A DNA stretch of 51,475 nucleotides, from positions 1 through 51,475 of the forward strand of contig LSSL01000758.1 in the NCBI GenBank assembly GCA_001953115.1, written 5' to 3'. Position 1 is the first letter of the stretch. Every line of letters starts with the position of its first letter. Below are positions 25,976-35,075 of the stretch, in pieces. The notes below the pieces were generated by a model. The model was not told where the DNA came from, searched no databases, and was given only the letters and a program-made list of their open reading frames with translations. The translations under genes were made by a program, and so were the position numbers. Source of the stretch: Smittium mucronatum (Eukaryota; Kickxellomycota; Harpellomycetes; Harpellales; Legeriomycetaceae).

Positions 25976-26960
25976 TTGCAAATGAGCTATAAATTTTCGG
26001 CACATTTTAGGCAAAGCGACAATATATGATTCCTTTATTGTCTTTTCGATTATCCTAGTCGCCCGCTCAATTTGGGCACACTCCATATTTGGATCTACAT
26101 TGTTTAAAACATGGAATTTTTCAAACATTTTCTTTTTTATCTCAGATTTTATAACACTCCAAGAGTTTTCTATTGGATTAAGTATAGAGGAATACGGACT
26201 TAGGTATAAATCTTGAACCCCTGAATATCTAGATGCGACGTCAGGTATCCTATTATGACAGGTAGCATTATCCAAAATAATTACAATTCCTGCTTACCAA
26301 GCCCCGAGCTGTATTGCTTCCTCTATAAATCCAGCTATCCAATCGTTACAATCCTCGTATTTTTAATTTTTTCTTTTTTTGAAATTTTGAATATCAAGTT
26401 GGGAAAGTCCGCCTATCATGCGAACGTTAGGACCTCTGGTTTTTGGTATTTTGACAGCAACTCATTTTCTCTTTTTAGATCTTCCTCTGGATCTACGAAT
26501 AAAAAGATTTAAATTACTCTCATCTGTATAGATGAAAATATTTCCCATGCTAGCCAAATCCAGATATCTTTTTACATAATCCTTTCTTTTTTTTATTTAC
26601 ATCCAATTAATTCATCTGTGTATGCTCAATATGGGTTCCTTATACTGTAAATTTTTTGAAATTTAAATTCCTACTACTAATTTGCAGGCATAATAGCAAA
26701 TCATATTGCAAAAAAAGAAATTCTGAAAATTGTTTTAAAGCATATAGCGGATTTTTTTCCATTTTTTTTATCGAAAAATCGGAGTGAACATCAGAATTTT
26801 TTTTCACACCGACCCTAACCCCCCCCTCTTTTTAGGAATAGGATTCATAGATTTTACCAAACTATATGCAGTTTATTTAAGGTATCTTTGGGCATTTATT
26901 AACCCAGAAATATCCTCACCAGTTTCCGCTTATTGTATAATCGCATAGCGCACACTTTGT
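25976..26960 (-). pseudogene. IS630/Tc1-mariner-family DDE transposase, inactivated
   Basis: The minus-strand C-terminal part is open from 26275 to 25976: MDNATCHN ... LSPYSSILNPIENSWSVIK. This is the DDE_3 signature with the second catalytic D and the final E of LNPIE. Upstream in the same frame, through TGA, TAA and TAA stops, come IFIYTDESNLNLFIRRSRGR (first catalytic D) and KIPKTRGPNVRMIGGL. Further up a helix-turn-helix-like region can be followed across breaks (KNPLYALKQFSEFLF, then RNLNFKKFT), with a KRGG motif near 26830. All three DDE acidic residues are still visible, but the stops make it non-functional. It sits wholly between the two terminal repeats, as expected for the element's own enzyme. 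Confidence 0.88.
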
Positions 26961-27518
26961 AAATGTGATTTATACTTTCTCCATGTTGAGGTATTGTTGT
27001 TTATTTCTGAAATTTCCTTCCTTTTTTTTATAAAATTATTTAATTGATTAGTATTATATCGTAAAATGTTTTAACCTGCTTATTTATACATATTTTTTTT
27101 GTTTCTTTTTATTAGAAAATGATTTTTTTTTCATAAAATTTAATTGCTATATAATTATGTGGTTTTTTGAGAGATAATTTATATGGATTGCTCAATATCC
27201 TCGATTAGAAATAAAGCTTTAGTGATTAAATTAAGTATGTATTTGTTCCTATTAAACGGATATTAAACCTAAACATAATATGTCCCTCATTTAAATATTA
27301 ATAGCTGAAACAGGATATGATTTTTTGAGGTAATAAACAATTAATTAAATATGAAACATTTAGAAATTGTTTATATAGCCATTATTAATTTATTCTCGGT
27401 TTTTTTAATTAAAAAGCTAAAAGTATTTTGAAAATTTAACTTTTTTAATTTTTAATGACCATTCATTGTGTCTTAAAATAAGATTATTTTACTTACCCAA
27501 ATCAAATTTACTTTTTTT

Positions 27519-27667
27519 GGATTCATATCTACTTTTTTTAAAATTGATATTACTTTTTATCAAATCTTTTTTACTTTAATCAAAATTATTTTTACTTTAT
27601 TATAATTGGTTTTGCATTTTCCAAAATAATTTTAACTTTTTTTACAATCGTGTGTACTTTTTTTGAA
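27519..27667 (-). repeat. Right terminal inverted repeat made of 21-bp units
   Basis: On the minus strand the units start at TAC 27655-27657 and then AAC 27634-27636, continuing inward with 21-bp spacing except for one 20-bp unit. There is one extra unit compared with the left arm. One or two further units may continue inward to about 27490. Confidence 0.9.
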
Positions 27668-28574
27668 TTTGATTCGGAAATGGTGTAGTTTCAATCATCA
27701 ACATAGAATTTAACTTTAGAGTTTGAGTATCTTTTTTTTATGTTTTTTTTTATTTGTGATTTATTGACCCATTTTTCTGAGTTCTTCGAAAAAGAAGAGG
27801 GCGGCTAATTCATCCTACTATTTTTTTTTATATTTTTTTTCGATAAATTTATTTTAAAGTTAATATAAAGTTAAAAAACTAATTTAAAAAATTAAAAAAA
27901 GTGGAAAAATTTCAAAAAATTTTAACCCGCTCCCCTCTGCCGCTCTAGCAGCTCCATAAATCGAGGGTATTGGTTCAAGGTAATTCGCTTTAATATTAAT
28001 ATTAATCTTTTTTTTTTTCCAAAATTTGTGATTTCTAGCGAAAAAAAAAGCTCTTATAATTTCCATTCAAATTCTTAATCGGGATATTAGAAAAATGAAA
28101 GTGACTCTTTTTTTAGCTCAATAGAAACAGCTAAAATTATTAAAAAGTGAATTTGTTAGGTAATAGGTAATTGGTTATCCAGTAAAAGTGGGTAGGGACG
28201 AAATGTCGTCTTCATTAGCGCTTTCAGAACCAGCAACATAAAAATGTCCATTATTTTCGGTCAATACGAACACTTAATTCCAAATTCGCATTATTAATTA
28301 GCCTATTGATTTTTTTTAGCGAATGGAAAATAGGTGGAATTTTGCAAATTGGAATTCAATTTATTTTATGGCTCAAAAAGAGAAGAGAATCTCCAATATA
28401 ACTAAGCACTGTATTGGTATTTTGCCAATCATAGTTAAATAAAAGTATTTACAGGTAATTGCTTTCTGGTTGCCAAAAGGCTTATCTAGATGAAATGATC
28501 ATTATTTTCTGGCAAAGTTGTTGAGGCTTAGATGTTGATATCCCGAAAACAAATATTGAAAAGTATTTCTGACA
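27668..28574. other. Spacer upstream of the gene island, with a small GC-richer patch
   Basis: No gene is called. A patch at about 27925-27985 is clearly richer in G/C than its surroundings and lies in a minus frame (28066 to 27884) without family resemblance. From about 28140 the base composition rises toward that of the genes; this part probably holds the WDR83 promoter, but no clear TATA element decides it. Confidence 0.4.
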
Positions 28575-29970
28575 ATGGCTGGTTCAAGGGAGTTTAAAAG
28601 CAGATTTCCTTGGAAAAATATACAGTTTAACATAAGCTCGGAAAAGCAAACGGCTGTAAATGTAGTCGAATTCGACAAAACAGGAGATTATATATTTTCT
28701 GGAGGACAAGATCGGATGATAAATCTGTTCAATGCCGAAACTGGTAAATTCATCCAAACTTATGAAGGCCATAGAAGGGAGGTGTTAGATGTGTGTATGT
28801 AAGTAGCCCTTTTCCTTTCCTTTCTTTTCTTTCGGTGCTAATAAAGTTTATCACCTTTTATTTTAGAGCCAACTCTAGCAAAAGCTTTGTTTCTTGTGGA
28901 GGTGATAAGATTGTCTTTGTTTGGGATATTGAACGTGGAGATACTCCGAGAAAATACGGAGGTCATACTATGGTTGGTTTTTATTTTATTTTTAGTTGTA
29001 TTATGCTGGCTTCAAATACTAAAATCCTTTTATTTGTAATTTTAAAAAGAGAGTAAACACAGTTTCCCTTAATGAAGAGGGGACTATTATGCTCAGTGGT
29101 AAATTCTACTGGTTTTAATGCCACTTATTACAAAGTCCTGTATTTTTCTGTATTTTTATTTCTTTTAGGATCATACGACACAACTGTTAGAATATTCGAT
29201 CTGCGGTAAACTCAAGTCTTGAATCTTTTTTAATAACCTCTGCTAAATCATGGCCTTTTAATCACAGTTCTAGACAAAGAAGCGCCATTCAGGTACTCGA
29301 AGAATCTAAAGACAGTATTTCCAGTGTTTTCATCAATAAATATCAAATAGTTTCTGGGTAATATATTGACTACTACTTTATTACTCCTTGAATTTTAAAA
29401 TACCCAATAATCTCAACTAACGTTTTACATTTATACATAAAAAAGCTCCGTAGACGGATATGTAAGAACTTACGATATTAGGACTGGCAAGCTGTTATCT
29501 GATTGTTTTTCAGGTAATATCTGCTAAGATATATTTTTTTCTTTTACACGAAACGGGTTTGAGATGACCTGAATGACCTTTACTAAATCCATGTTTTTTT
29601 AAAATTTTATTTCTTGTAATTAGAATCAGTAACTTGTGTTTCAGAGACTTCCGACAGCAACTGTTTATTGGTGTCTTCTTTGGACAGTAAAATTAGACTT
29701 TTAGACAAATCCAATGGTAAATGTCTAAACACTTTTGTCGGGCACGAGAATACTAAATACAGGATCAAGAGTTGTTTAGATGCTACCGACGAGTATGTTA
29801 TTAGCGGATCTGAGGATAATTGTGTTGTTGCTTGGGATATTCTTCAATCTAACATTGGAATGTCGTTAGCGGGGCATTCTGGTATAGTGTCTTCAATAGC
29901 TGTTTCTAAAGACAACTTGCGGCTAGTATCATCCTCTGTCAACGGAGAAATTATCGTATGGGGTCAATAA
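28575..29970 (+). CDS. WDR83: WD40-repeat scaffold protein, WDR83/MORG1 family (7 exons)
   Basis: Exons inferred by hand: 28575-28798, 28867-28972, 29050-29098, 29169-29205, 29268-29357, 29446-29513 and 29624-29970, giving 306 residues (human WDR83 is about 315). Introns are 62-110 bp, all GT...AG, and frame is kept at every junction. WD40 blades show as FSGGQDRMINLFNAETGKFI, SCGGDKIVFVWDIERG, LSGSYDTTVRIFDLR, SGSVDGYVRTYDIRTGKLL, LVSSLDSKIRLLDKSNGKCL and ISGSEDNCVVAWDI. The pairs 'GH..EVLDV' after blade 1 and 'SSLDS..RLLDK..G' in blade 5 are particular to WDR83, a MAPK-module scaffold that also associates with spliceosomal complexes in animals. The ATG is the first in frame. The intron 2 acceptor (AAAAAG) has a weak pyrimidine tract. 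No breaks; likely functional. Confidence 0.94.
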
Positions 29971-30301
29971 CTGTCAGGCAAGAGAATGATCTCCCCATCC
30001 GCGCCGATATTCGGCAATTTCACTGCTCTATTATCCAGAGTCTATTCCTGATATACAACTCTTTTGAATGTATTTTAGAGTAATAGATCTGATTTGTATT
30101 TTTAGGAATTCCTTATTTATCATTTAAATACATTTTCAACCAGTAAAAGTTGAATTGTTTTCTATTAGCCAGTTTTGTTTACATGTTATTAATAACAAGA
30201 AATAAATTAGAAAGTCAAAGCTATTGCGGAATGTAGTCAGAAGACAAAATCACCACATTAGCATATTAACTAGTAATACTCTAAATAGATCGAATCCAGA
30301 A

Positions 30302-31482
30302 ATGGTATCACGACACATAATTCTCGATAGCGATGATCAGGATGATTTTGAATCACATCAAGTCGGAAAAATTACACCTGCCACATTTATTACCAACACT
30401 GAAGATGATTTTTTAGAAAGTGGTAAATTACCTATTAGAAATATTCAGCAATCTATTATCTATTTAAATAAAATTATAATTGCTAAAGAAAATGTAGAGG
30501 CGGAAGATTTACAAAGTCTGTTGGATAAGGAGAAAGATCTGAAAAGCAGGATCGATGAGCTCAAGCTTGAAATATCCAAACTCGAAAAAGAAATGAATAT
30601 AGACGAAGAGGATAAAAAAGAAGAGCAAGATGATGGTAATTAAATGAAGTTCAAGAGCTTTGTTATTAAATCATTTTCGCAAAGCTCCCATCTTTTTTCT
30701 TTGCGCTTTTTATATTAAATGCTCAAGATTATTATAAATAAATAGAGGATTTTAGCGCACCAAACTATTGCATACCAATAAAGGCCAATGTTATGGATTT
30801 CGAGTGGGAAGAGTTGGCAAGATCGTGCCAGTTTGATGTGATCCTTATGGATCCACCATGGCAGCTAGCCTCCCAGGCACCAACTAGAGGAGTAGCAATT
30901 GCATACCAGCAACTTCCAGATATATGCATAGAATCGCTGCCAATACGAACTTTACAGAACGAAGGAGGTTTTTTGTTTATCTGGGTAATCAACAACAAGT
31001 TCAACAAAGCACTACAGCTATTTGAAACGTGGGGATACCGTTTTGTGGATGAAATAACGTGGGTGAAGCAAACAGTGAACCGTCGGATGGCTAAAGGCCA
31101 CGGCTACTATCTCCAGCACGCAAAAGAAACCTGTCTAGTTGGAATAAAGCTCAAAGAATCAGTCATGCCTGAATACTCTACTAAGACAACTAACCGAATA
31201 GCTCACCCAGTGTTCAGTCATTTTTACAGCGACCCTAACAGCAACAATGCCCAACTACCAAACGATGATGACGAAGAGTATGATGATGTCTTAGAGCCTG
31301 AGAACGTGCAGTACTGTATAGGATCAGACACGATATTCTCTGAGAGGAGAGGTCAAAGCCAGAAGCCGGAGGAGTTATACGAGATGATAGAGCAGCTGGT
31401 TCCTGGAGGAACGTACTTGGAGATATTTGGCCGGAAAAACAATCTCAGAGACTACTGGGTAACAATCGGCAATGAACTGTAA
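30302..31482 (+). CDS. MTA1: MT-A70 family N6-adenine methyltransferase, MTA1/AMT1 type (2 exons)
   Basis: Two exons, 30302-30635 and 30746-31482, are joined by a 110-bp GTAATT...AATAG intron (30636-30745), giving 356 residues. The junction is needed: it restores E-D-F-S-A-P-N-Y-C-I-P-I-K-A-N, the strand expected before the catalytic domain, whereas the ATG at 30793 would cut it off. Residues about 62-111 are an acidic/basic coiled coil. The catalytic DPPW is at 147-150, then PTRGVAI, GYRFVDEITWVK (about 208-219), KGHGYYLQHAKE (228-239), SERRGQSQKP (310-319) and EIFGRKNNLRDYW near the C-terminus. KGHGYYLQHAKE and RNNLRDYW-type motifs are characteristic, in my recollection, of the ciliate/early-fungal MTA1 (AMT1) group that methylates DNA adenine at ApT, rather than of METTL3 or METTL14. 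SAM is the methyl donor. The 5' start is the first in-frame ATG; an extra upstream exon is possible (the frame stays open back to 30206 after a TTAG). Confidence 0.92.
30636..30745 (+). other. Intron of the MTA1-like gene
   Basis: Donor G|GTAATT follows the codons for D-D, and acceptor AATAG precedes AGGATTTTAGC. Only this pairing, among those examined, gives phase 1 on both sides and avoids the in-frame TAA at 30641 and the upstream TAA at 30739. It joins the coiled coil to the catalytic domain. Confidence 0.8.
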
Positions 31483-32532
31483 AGCCTCTTCCCGCAAAAA
31501 AAAGGCATCTAATTTGGTGTCAGGAAACTCGAATAATTGGATTTATTTTTGATTTCCTATTTGTTTAGTTAAAATTATTTACAAACCCAACAATTAACTT
31601 GATGATTTACCACAATTTATATTGTTCTTTGAATGCTGGTTATATTTATGTGTAAATCCAAAAGAATGCTCTATTCAAACATTATAGTCTATAAAGCACT
31701 CGGTTGCTTACAGGCTCCTCTCTTGATTGTGGAGCTCCTGCTTTAATACTCCCTTCTGCCATCAGTCTTTCCCAAAACCAACATCCAAGAGTCCCTAAAC
31801 AAACATTTTTTTGAACAATAGTCTCATTCTCTGAATCCCTCTTTGTCTTTTTTGTCTTATACTATTTTCAATGACAGCCAAGTCGCCGCTTTAAACTTTT
31901 TTTAATGCTTTATTAACGAACACCACCCTATTCTACTTCATCTTAATTCTATTGTTATACATAACATCATCCACTCTCACCACCTCCTCCCCCTTCTCCA
32001 TTTTCATATATATACCTATCTCTGCCTAGCCCCTGACCTCAAATCAATTTCCATTTTTTTTTCTAGCTGTAAAGTGCTAATTACTCTTTCTTTTTGCCTT
32101 TCGACCTTTTGTTTTATAGATTAAAACTACCACCCCCCCCCCTTCCCAACCCTTTTCATATTCCCAAATTTCTTTACACTACTCATTTCCGATAGTAGAA
32201 TAAAATATAGTATATCAGACAACTATTTTTTATTTGAATTGTGACATCAGCATCAATTAAAACGTGTCTGCAATCGATTAAACTCCATCTTTCTCTTTTT
32301 AATCATCGGGTTTATATATACTGGGACTTAAAAAAGAAAATAAATAACCCATATCTTCTACATAAGCCCATCCAATCTTATATAGTCGACGCAACACACC
32401 TCAATAAGTATTTAAAAAAAAGGAAGTGGACGGTTGACTATAGAAGTACTTTTTCCAAAAAAATACTATAGTTCCTGAAATGAAACTGGCCATAATTAAA
32501 TAGATATAACACCCATTTTTTAAGTAGCAGTA
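31483..32532. other. Intergenic region with pyrimidine-rich + strand
   Basis: About 1 kb between the methyltransferase and the secreted-protein gene. The + strand is C/T-rich at 31960-32150, including a C10 run near 32132. No frame has coding character; the frame at 32241-32471 has a GTG start and no family resemblance. It is the presumed 5' region of the gene at 32533. Confidence 0.5.
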
Positions 32533-34824
32533 ATGGCATTTAGACTTCACTTTATTTGCTTCAAAGTCATCATCTGCATATTAGCTCTAGCTCCTTCCAT
32601 TTTTCTGAAGTATGCTGAAGCCCTGGATCCCAAAAATGAAATCCCTGGAGGAAATCATATATTTGCTGATAGGGATAATATTTTAGAAAAACGCGCTATT
32701 GTTGTGTCCCTGGTGGATAGCGTTTATGGAGGAAACAATTATTATCAGGCCAACTCCTATTCCTCTGCAGTCAGTTCCGATGAATATCAATCCATTAGTG
32801 CTGCATACTCCAACACTAGTCCCGTATACACAACCGCACTATCCACTGCCATTTTACCCATTTATCCTTCCTACCGTGATAACAATGTCTCTGGAATTTC
32901 TGTTTCTTTAACTACATCATATTACTCTTCTGTAACCCCTACGTCAAATTACTATGAATCCGAGCAGGACTTGACCATTGCTGATATTAGTCCATTGTAC
33001 TCAACTGTAACCGATTACTCTGATTGTGATGAATCAGACAACGTTCCATCATCCTATCAGTCTCAACCTATCTATTCTACAGTCATTGAATATTCTGATT
33101 GTGAGGAAACCGCTTCAGCTCAAGATGTATCCGATCTTCCGCTCACATATTCAACCGTAACTGAATATACAGACTGTGAAGAGACTGCTTCCGTTCAAGA
33201 TATAACTGATCTGCCCCCAATATATTCNNNNNNNNNNNNNNNNNNNNNNNNNNNNNNNNNNNNNNNNNNNNNNNNNNNNNNNNNNNNNNNNNNNNNNNNN
33301 NNNNNNNNNNNNNNNNNNNNNNNNNNNNNNNNNNNNNNNNNNNNNNNNNNNNNNNNNNNNNNNNNNNNNNNNNNNNNNNNNNNNNNNNNNNNNNNNNNNN
33401 NNNNNNNNNNNNNNNNNNNNNNNNNNNNNNNNNNNNNNNNNNNNNNNNNNNNNNNNNNNNNNNNNNNNNNNNNNNNNNNNNNNNNNNNNNNNNNNNNNNN
33501 NNNNNNNNNNNNNNNNNNNNNNNNNNNNNNNNNNNNNNNNNNNNNNNNNNNNNNNNNNNNNNNNNNNNNNNNNNNNNNNNNNNNNNNNNNNNNNNNNNNN
33601 NNNNNNNNNNNNNNNNNNNNNNNNNNNNNNNNNNNNNNNTGTGAAGAGACTGCTTCCGTTCAAGATATAACTGATCTGCCCCCAATATATTCAACCGTAA
33701 CTGAATACACAGACTGTGAAGAGACTGCTTCCGTTCAAGGTGTAACCGATATTCCTCCCATATATTCAACCGTAACTGAATACACAGACTGTGAAGAGAC
33801 TGCTTCCGTTCAAGATATAACTGATCTGCCCCCAATATATTCAACCGTAACTGAATACACAGACTGTGAAGAGACTGCTTCCGTTCAAGGTGTAACCGAT
33901 ATTCCTCCCATATATTCAACCGTAACTGAATACACAGACTGTGAAGAGACTGCTTCCGTTCAAGGTGTAACCGATCTTCCTCCCATATATTCCACTGTAA
34001 CCGAATACACAGACTGTGAAGAGACTGCTTCTGTTCAAGATATAACTGATCTTCCTCCCATATATTCCACTGTAACCGAATATACAGATTGCCAGGAATC
34101 GGTCTCTGCTGAATCTGCATGTGATGTTACTGTCACCAATTACTCTACCACAATACAATATATCTATCCACAGACATCTGAAGACCAACAGTGCTTACCA
34201 GGCTCAACCACTACATTAAATCTGATAGTAACCCAATTTGTAACCCTGAATCCTCAGGCCTTGCCAACGCTAAACATTTTTAGTGTTGTAAATAATATGA
34301 GCAACCCTTCTAGTGCATTAGATGACTCTTCTGTAGATTATAATACTGACGATCAAGATGGTGAAAATGATGTATCTGATCTTGGTCTTTCTCCGACCTT
34401 ATCAGTATTTTCCAAGTCGGATGCAAGTGATGATTTAGCACAAACTAGTTGGGGAGCTGGGACTGATATTCAGGATTACTCGGTGGATTACGACTCTTTA
34501 TATAATTATTCGATTGACCAGGATGATTCTGACTCGCTTGATTATGATTCTGAAGGCGATTCTGAGGACACCGTTTTGTTGGCTAATCAGGCTTCCCTCT
34601 CAGAAACATTGGGTAGCCAAGGCACAACCTCTGTTTTGCCTAGCTTGAGTCCAACATCTACTTCGACAGCCTCTTCAACATCTGCCGCTAACCAAAGCAC
34701 CGCACCCGCCAGTGTAGGCGAGAAGGAACTAGCAGTACCAACATTGGGCGATGGATCCAAATTCAGCGTTGCAAAATTCAATTTCGAATGCATAGACCCA
34801 AAATATTGCACTCCACAAAAATGA
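32533..34824 (+). CDS. Secreted protein with tandem 25-residue Cys-containing repeats (contains assembly gap)
   Basis: The frame is open for 763 codons including 412 unknown bases. Residues 1-30 form a signal peptide (basic/hydrophobic, ending A-E-A), followed by LEKR (51-54), a Kex2-type processing site, so the mature protein probably starts at A55. A Ser/Tyr/Thr-rich region leads into tandem repeats of 25 residues with one Cys each, consensus CEETASVQD-I-T-D-L-P-P-I-Y then STVTEYTD. The C-terminal third is Asp/Ser/Tyr-rich (many D-Y and D-D-S pairs), followed by a Ser/Thr/Ala-rich stretch and a final FECIDPKYCTPQK. There is no membrane anchor or GPI-like tail. It looks like an extracellular or cell-wall structural protein; the family is not recognised and the function is inference. 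The repeat number is unknown because of the gap. It is convergent with the 7TM-RGS gene. Confidence 0.85.
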   Translation: MAFRLHFICFKVIICILALAPSIFLKYAEALDPKNEIPGGNHIFADRDNILEKRAIVVSLVDSVYGGNNYYQANSYSSAVSSDEYQSISAAYSNTSPVYTTALSTAILPIYPSYRDNNVSGISVSLTTSYYSSVTPTSNYYESEQDLTIADISPLYSTVTDYSDCDESDNVPSSYQSQPIYSTVIEYSDCEETASAQDVSDLPLTYSTVTEYTDCEETASVQDITDLPPIYXXXXXXXXXXXXXXXXXXXXXXXXXXXXXXXXXXXXXXXXXXXXXXXXXXXXXXXXXXXXXXXXXXXXXXXXXXXXXXXXXXXXXXXXXXXXXXXXXXXXXXXXXXXXXXXXXXXXXXXXXXXXXXXXXXXXXXXXXXCEETASVQDITDLPPIYSTVTEYTDCEETASVQGVTDIPPIYSTVTEYTDCEETASVQDITDLPPIYSTVTEYTDCEETASVQGVTDIPPIYSTVTEYTDCEETASVQGVTDLPPIYSTVTEYTDCEETASVQDITDLPPIYSTVTEYTDCQESVSAESACDVTVTNYSTTIQYIYPQTSEDQQCLPGSTTTLNLIVTQFVTLNPQALPTLNIFSVVNNMSNPSSALDDSSVDYNTDDQDGENDVSDLGLSPTLSVFSKSDASDDLAQTSWGAGTDIQDYSVDYDSLYNYSIDQDDSDSLDYDSEGDSEDTVLLANQASLSETLGSQGTTSVLPSLSPTSTSTASSTSAANQSTAPASVGEKELAVPTLGDGSKFSVAKFNFECIDPKYCTPQK
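33025..34114 (+). repeat. 75-bp coding minisatellite with a 150-bp higher-order unit
   Basis: TGTGA (the repeat Cys codon) recurs at 33025, 33100, 33175, then after the gap at 33640, 33715, 33790, 33865, 33940 and 34015, exactly 75 bp apart. Two variants alternate (Q-D-I-T-D-L and Q-G-V-T-D-I). The 150-bp block 33640-33789 is identical to 33790-33939. Units at both ends are diverged, as expected when a central array is kept homogeneous by unequal exchange. Confidence 0.95.
33228..33639. other. Assembly gap (412 N)
   Basis: A run of N inside the 75-bp repeat array. The distance between flanking repeat starts (33175 to 33640) is 465 bp: a multiple of 3 but not of 75 (6.2 units). The gap length is therefore probably an estimate rather than the real array size. 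Confidence 0.99.
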
Positions 34825-34951
34825 GGCAAAACGATGAACAGGTTTAAAACATAAACGACACTTAACCCGTACGATTTTTTTGAGTTAAAAGAAATCGTTT
34901 GTAAATTAAATATAAAAAATTTGAAAACTTGTTTTTTTTGCTTAAAATGTT

Positions 34952-34968
34952 AATAAAATAATAATAAA
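34952..34968 (+). terminator. Candidate polyadenylation signals for the secreted-protein gene
   Basis: AATAAA at 34952-34957 and again at 34963-34968, about 130 bp after the stop codon and before the convergent gene's 3' end. Such hexamers are common by chance in AT-rich DNA. Confidence 0.4.
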
Positions 34969-35075
34969 ATACTACAAGGGAAATATAAGGTAATATGATG
35001 CATTTCGAGAAGGTTTAAAGGGAATTTGTTGTTAATCTAATGGCCATCCAAGGAAACTGTGTGGAGAAAGCCAGC

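Larger units (their letters stand above)
25745..27667. mobile_element. IS630/Tc1-mariner-like DNA transposon with iterated 21-bp inverted ends
   Basis: A 1.92-kb element delimited by long terminal inverted repeats (25745-25873 and 27519-27667) around one degenerate minus-strand DDE transposase. The outermost 33 bp of the two ends differ at one position, and the inner 48 bp (ending GAATCC) at three. Each end is built from 21-bp units beginning GTA; the right arm has more units than the left. I could not define a TA or other target duplication at the outer edges (both start TTCAAAAAAAGTACACA). The transposase has stops, so the copy is not autonomous. Confidence 0.85.

Noticed and set aside
30224..30301. 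Upstream start of the methyltransferase at TTG 30224
   Set aside because: TTG is not a usual eukaryotic start. The first in-frame ATG is 30302. The open frame upstream might instead be part of an extra exon.
30793..31482. Methyltransferase as a single-exon gene starting at ATG 30793
   Set aside because: This would drop the conserved segment just upstream of DPPW, which is encoded in frame after the intron acceptor at 30745.
33025..34114. Regular repeats as a possible CRISPR array
   Set aside because: Units are contiguous 75-bp coding repeats without unique spacers, in a eukaryotic gene.
33143..34188. Minus-strand frames antisense to the repeat protein
   Set aside because: They mirror the 75-bp repeat array and have no independent coding signal.
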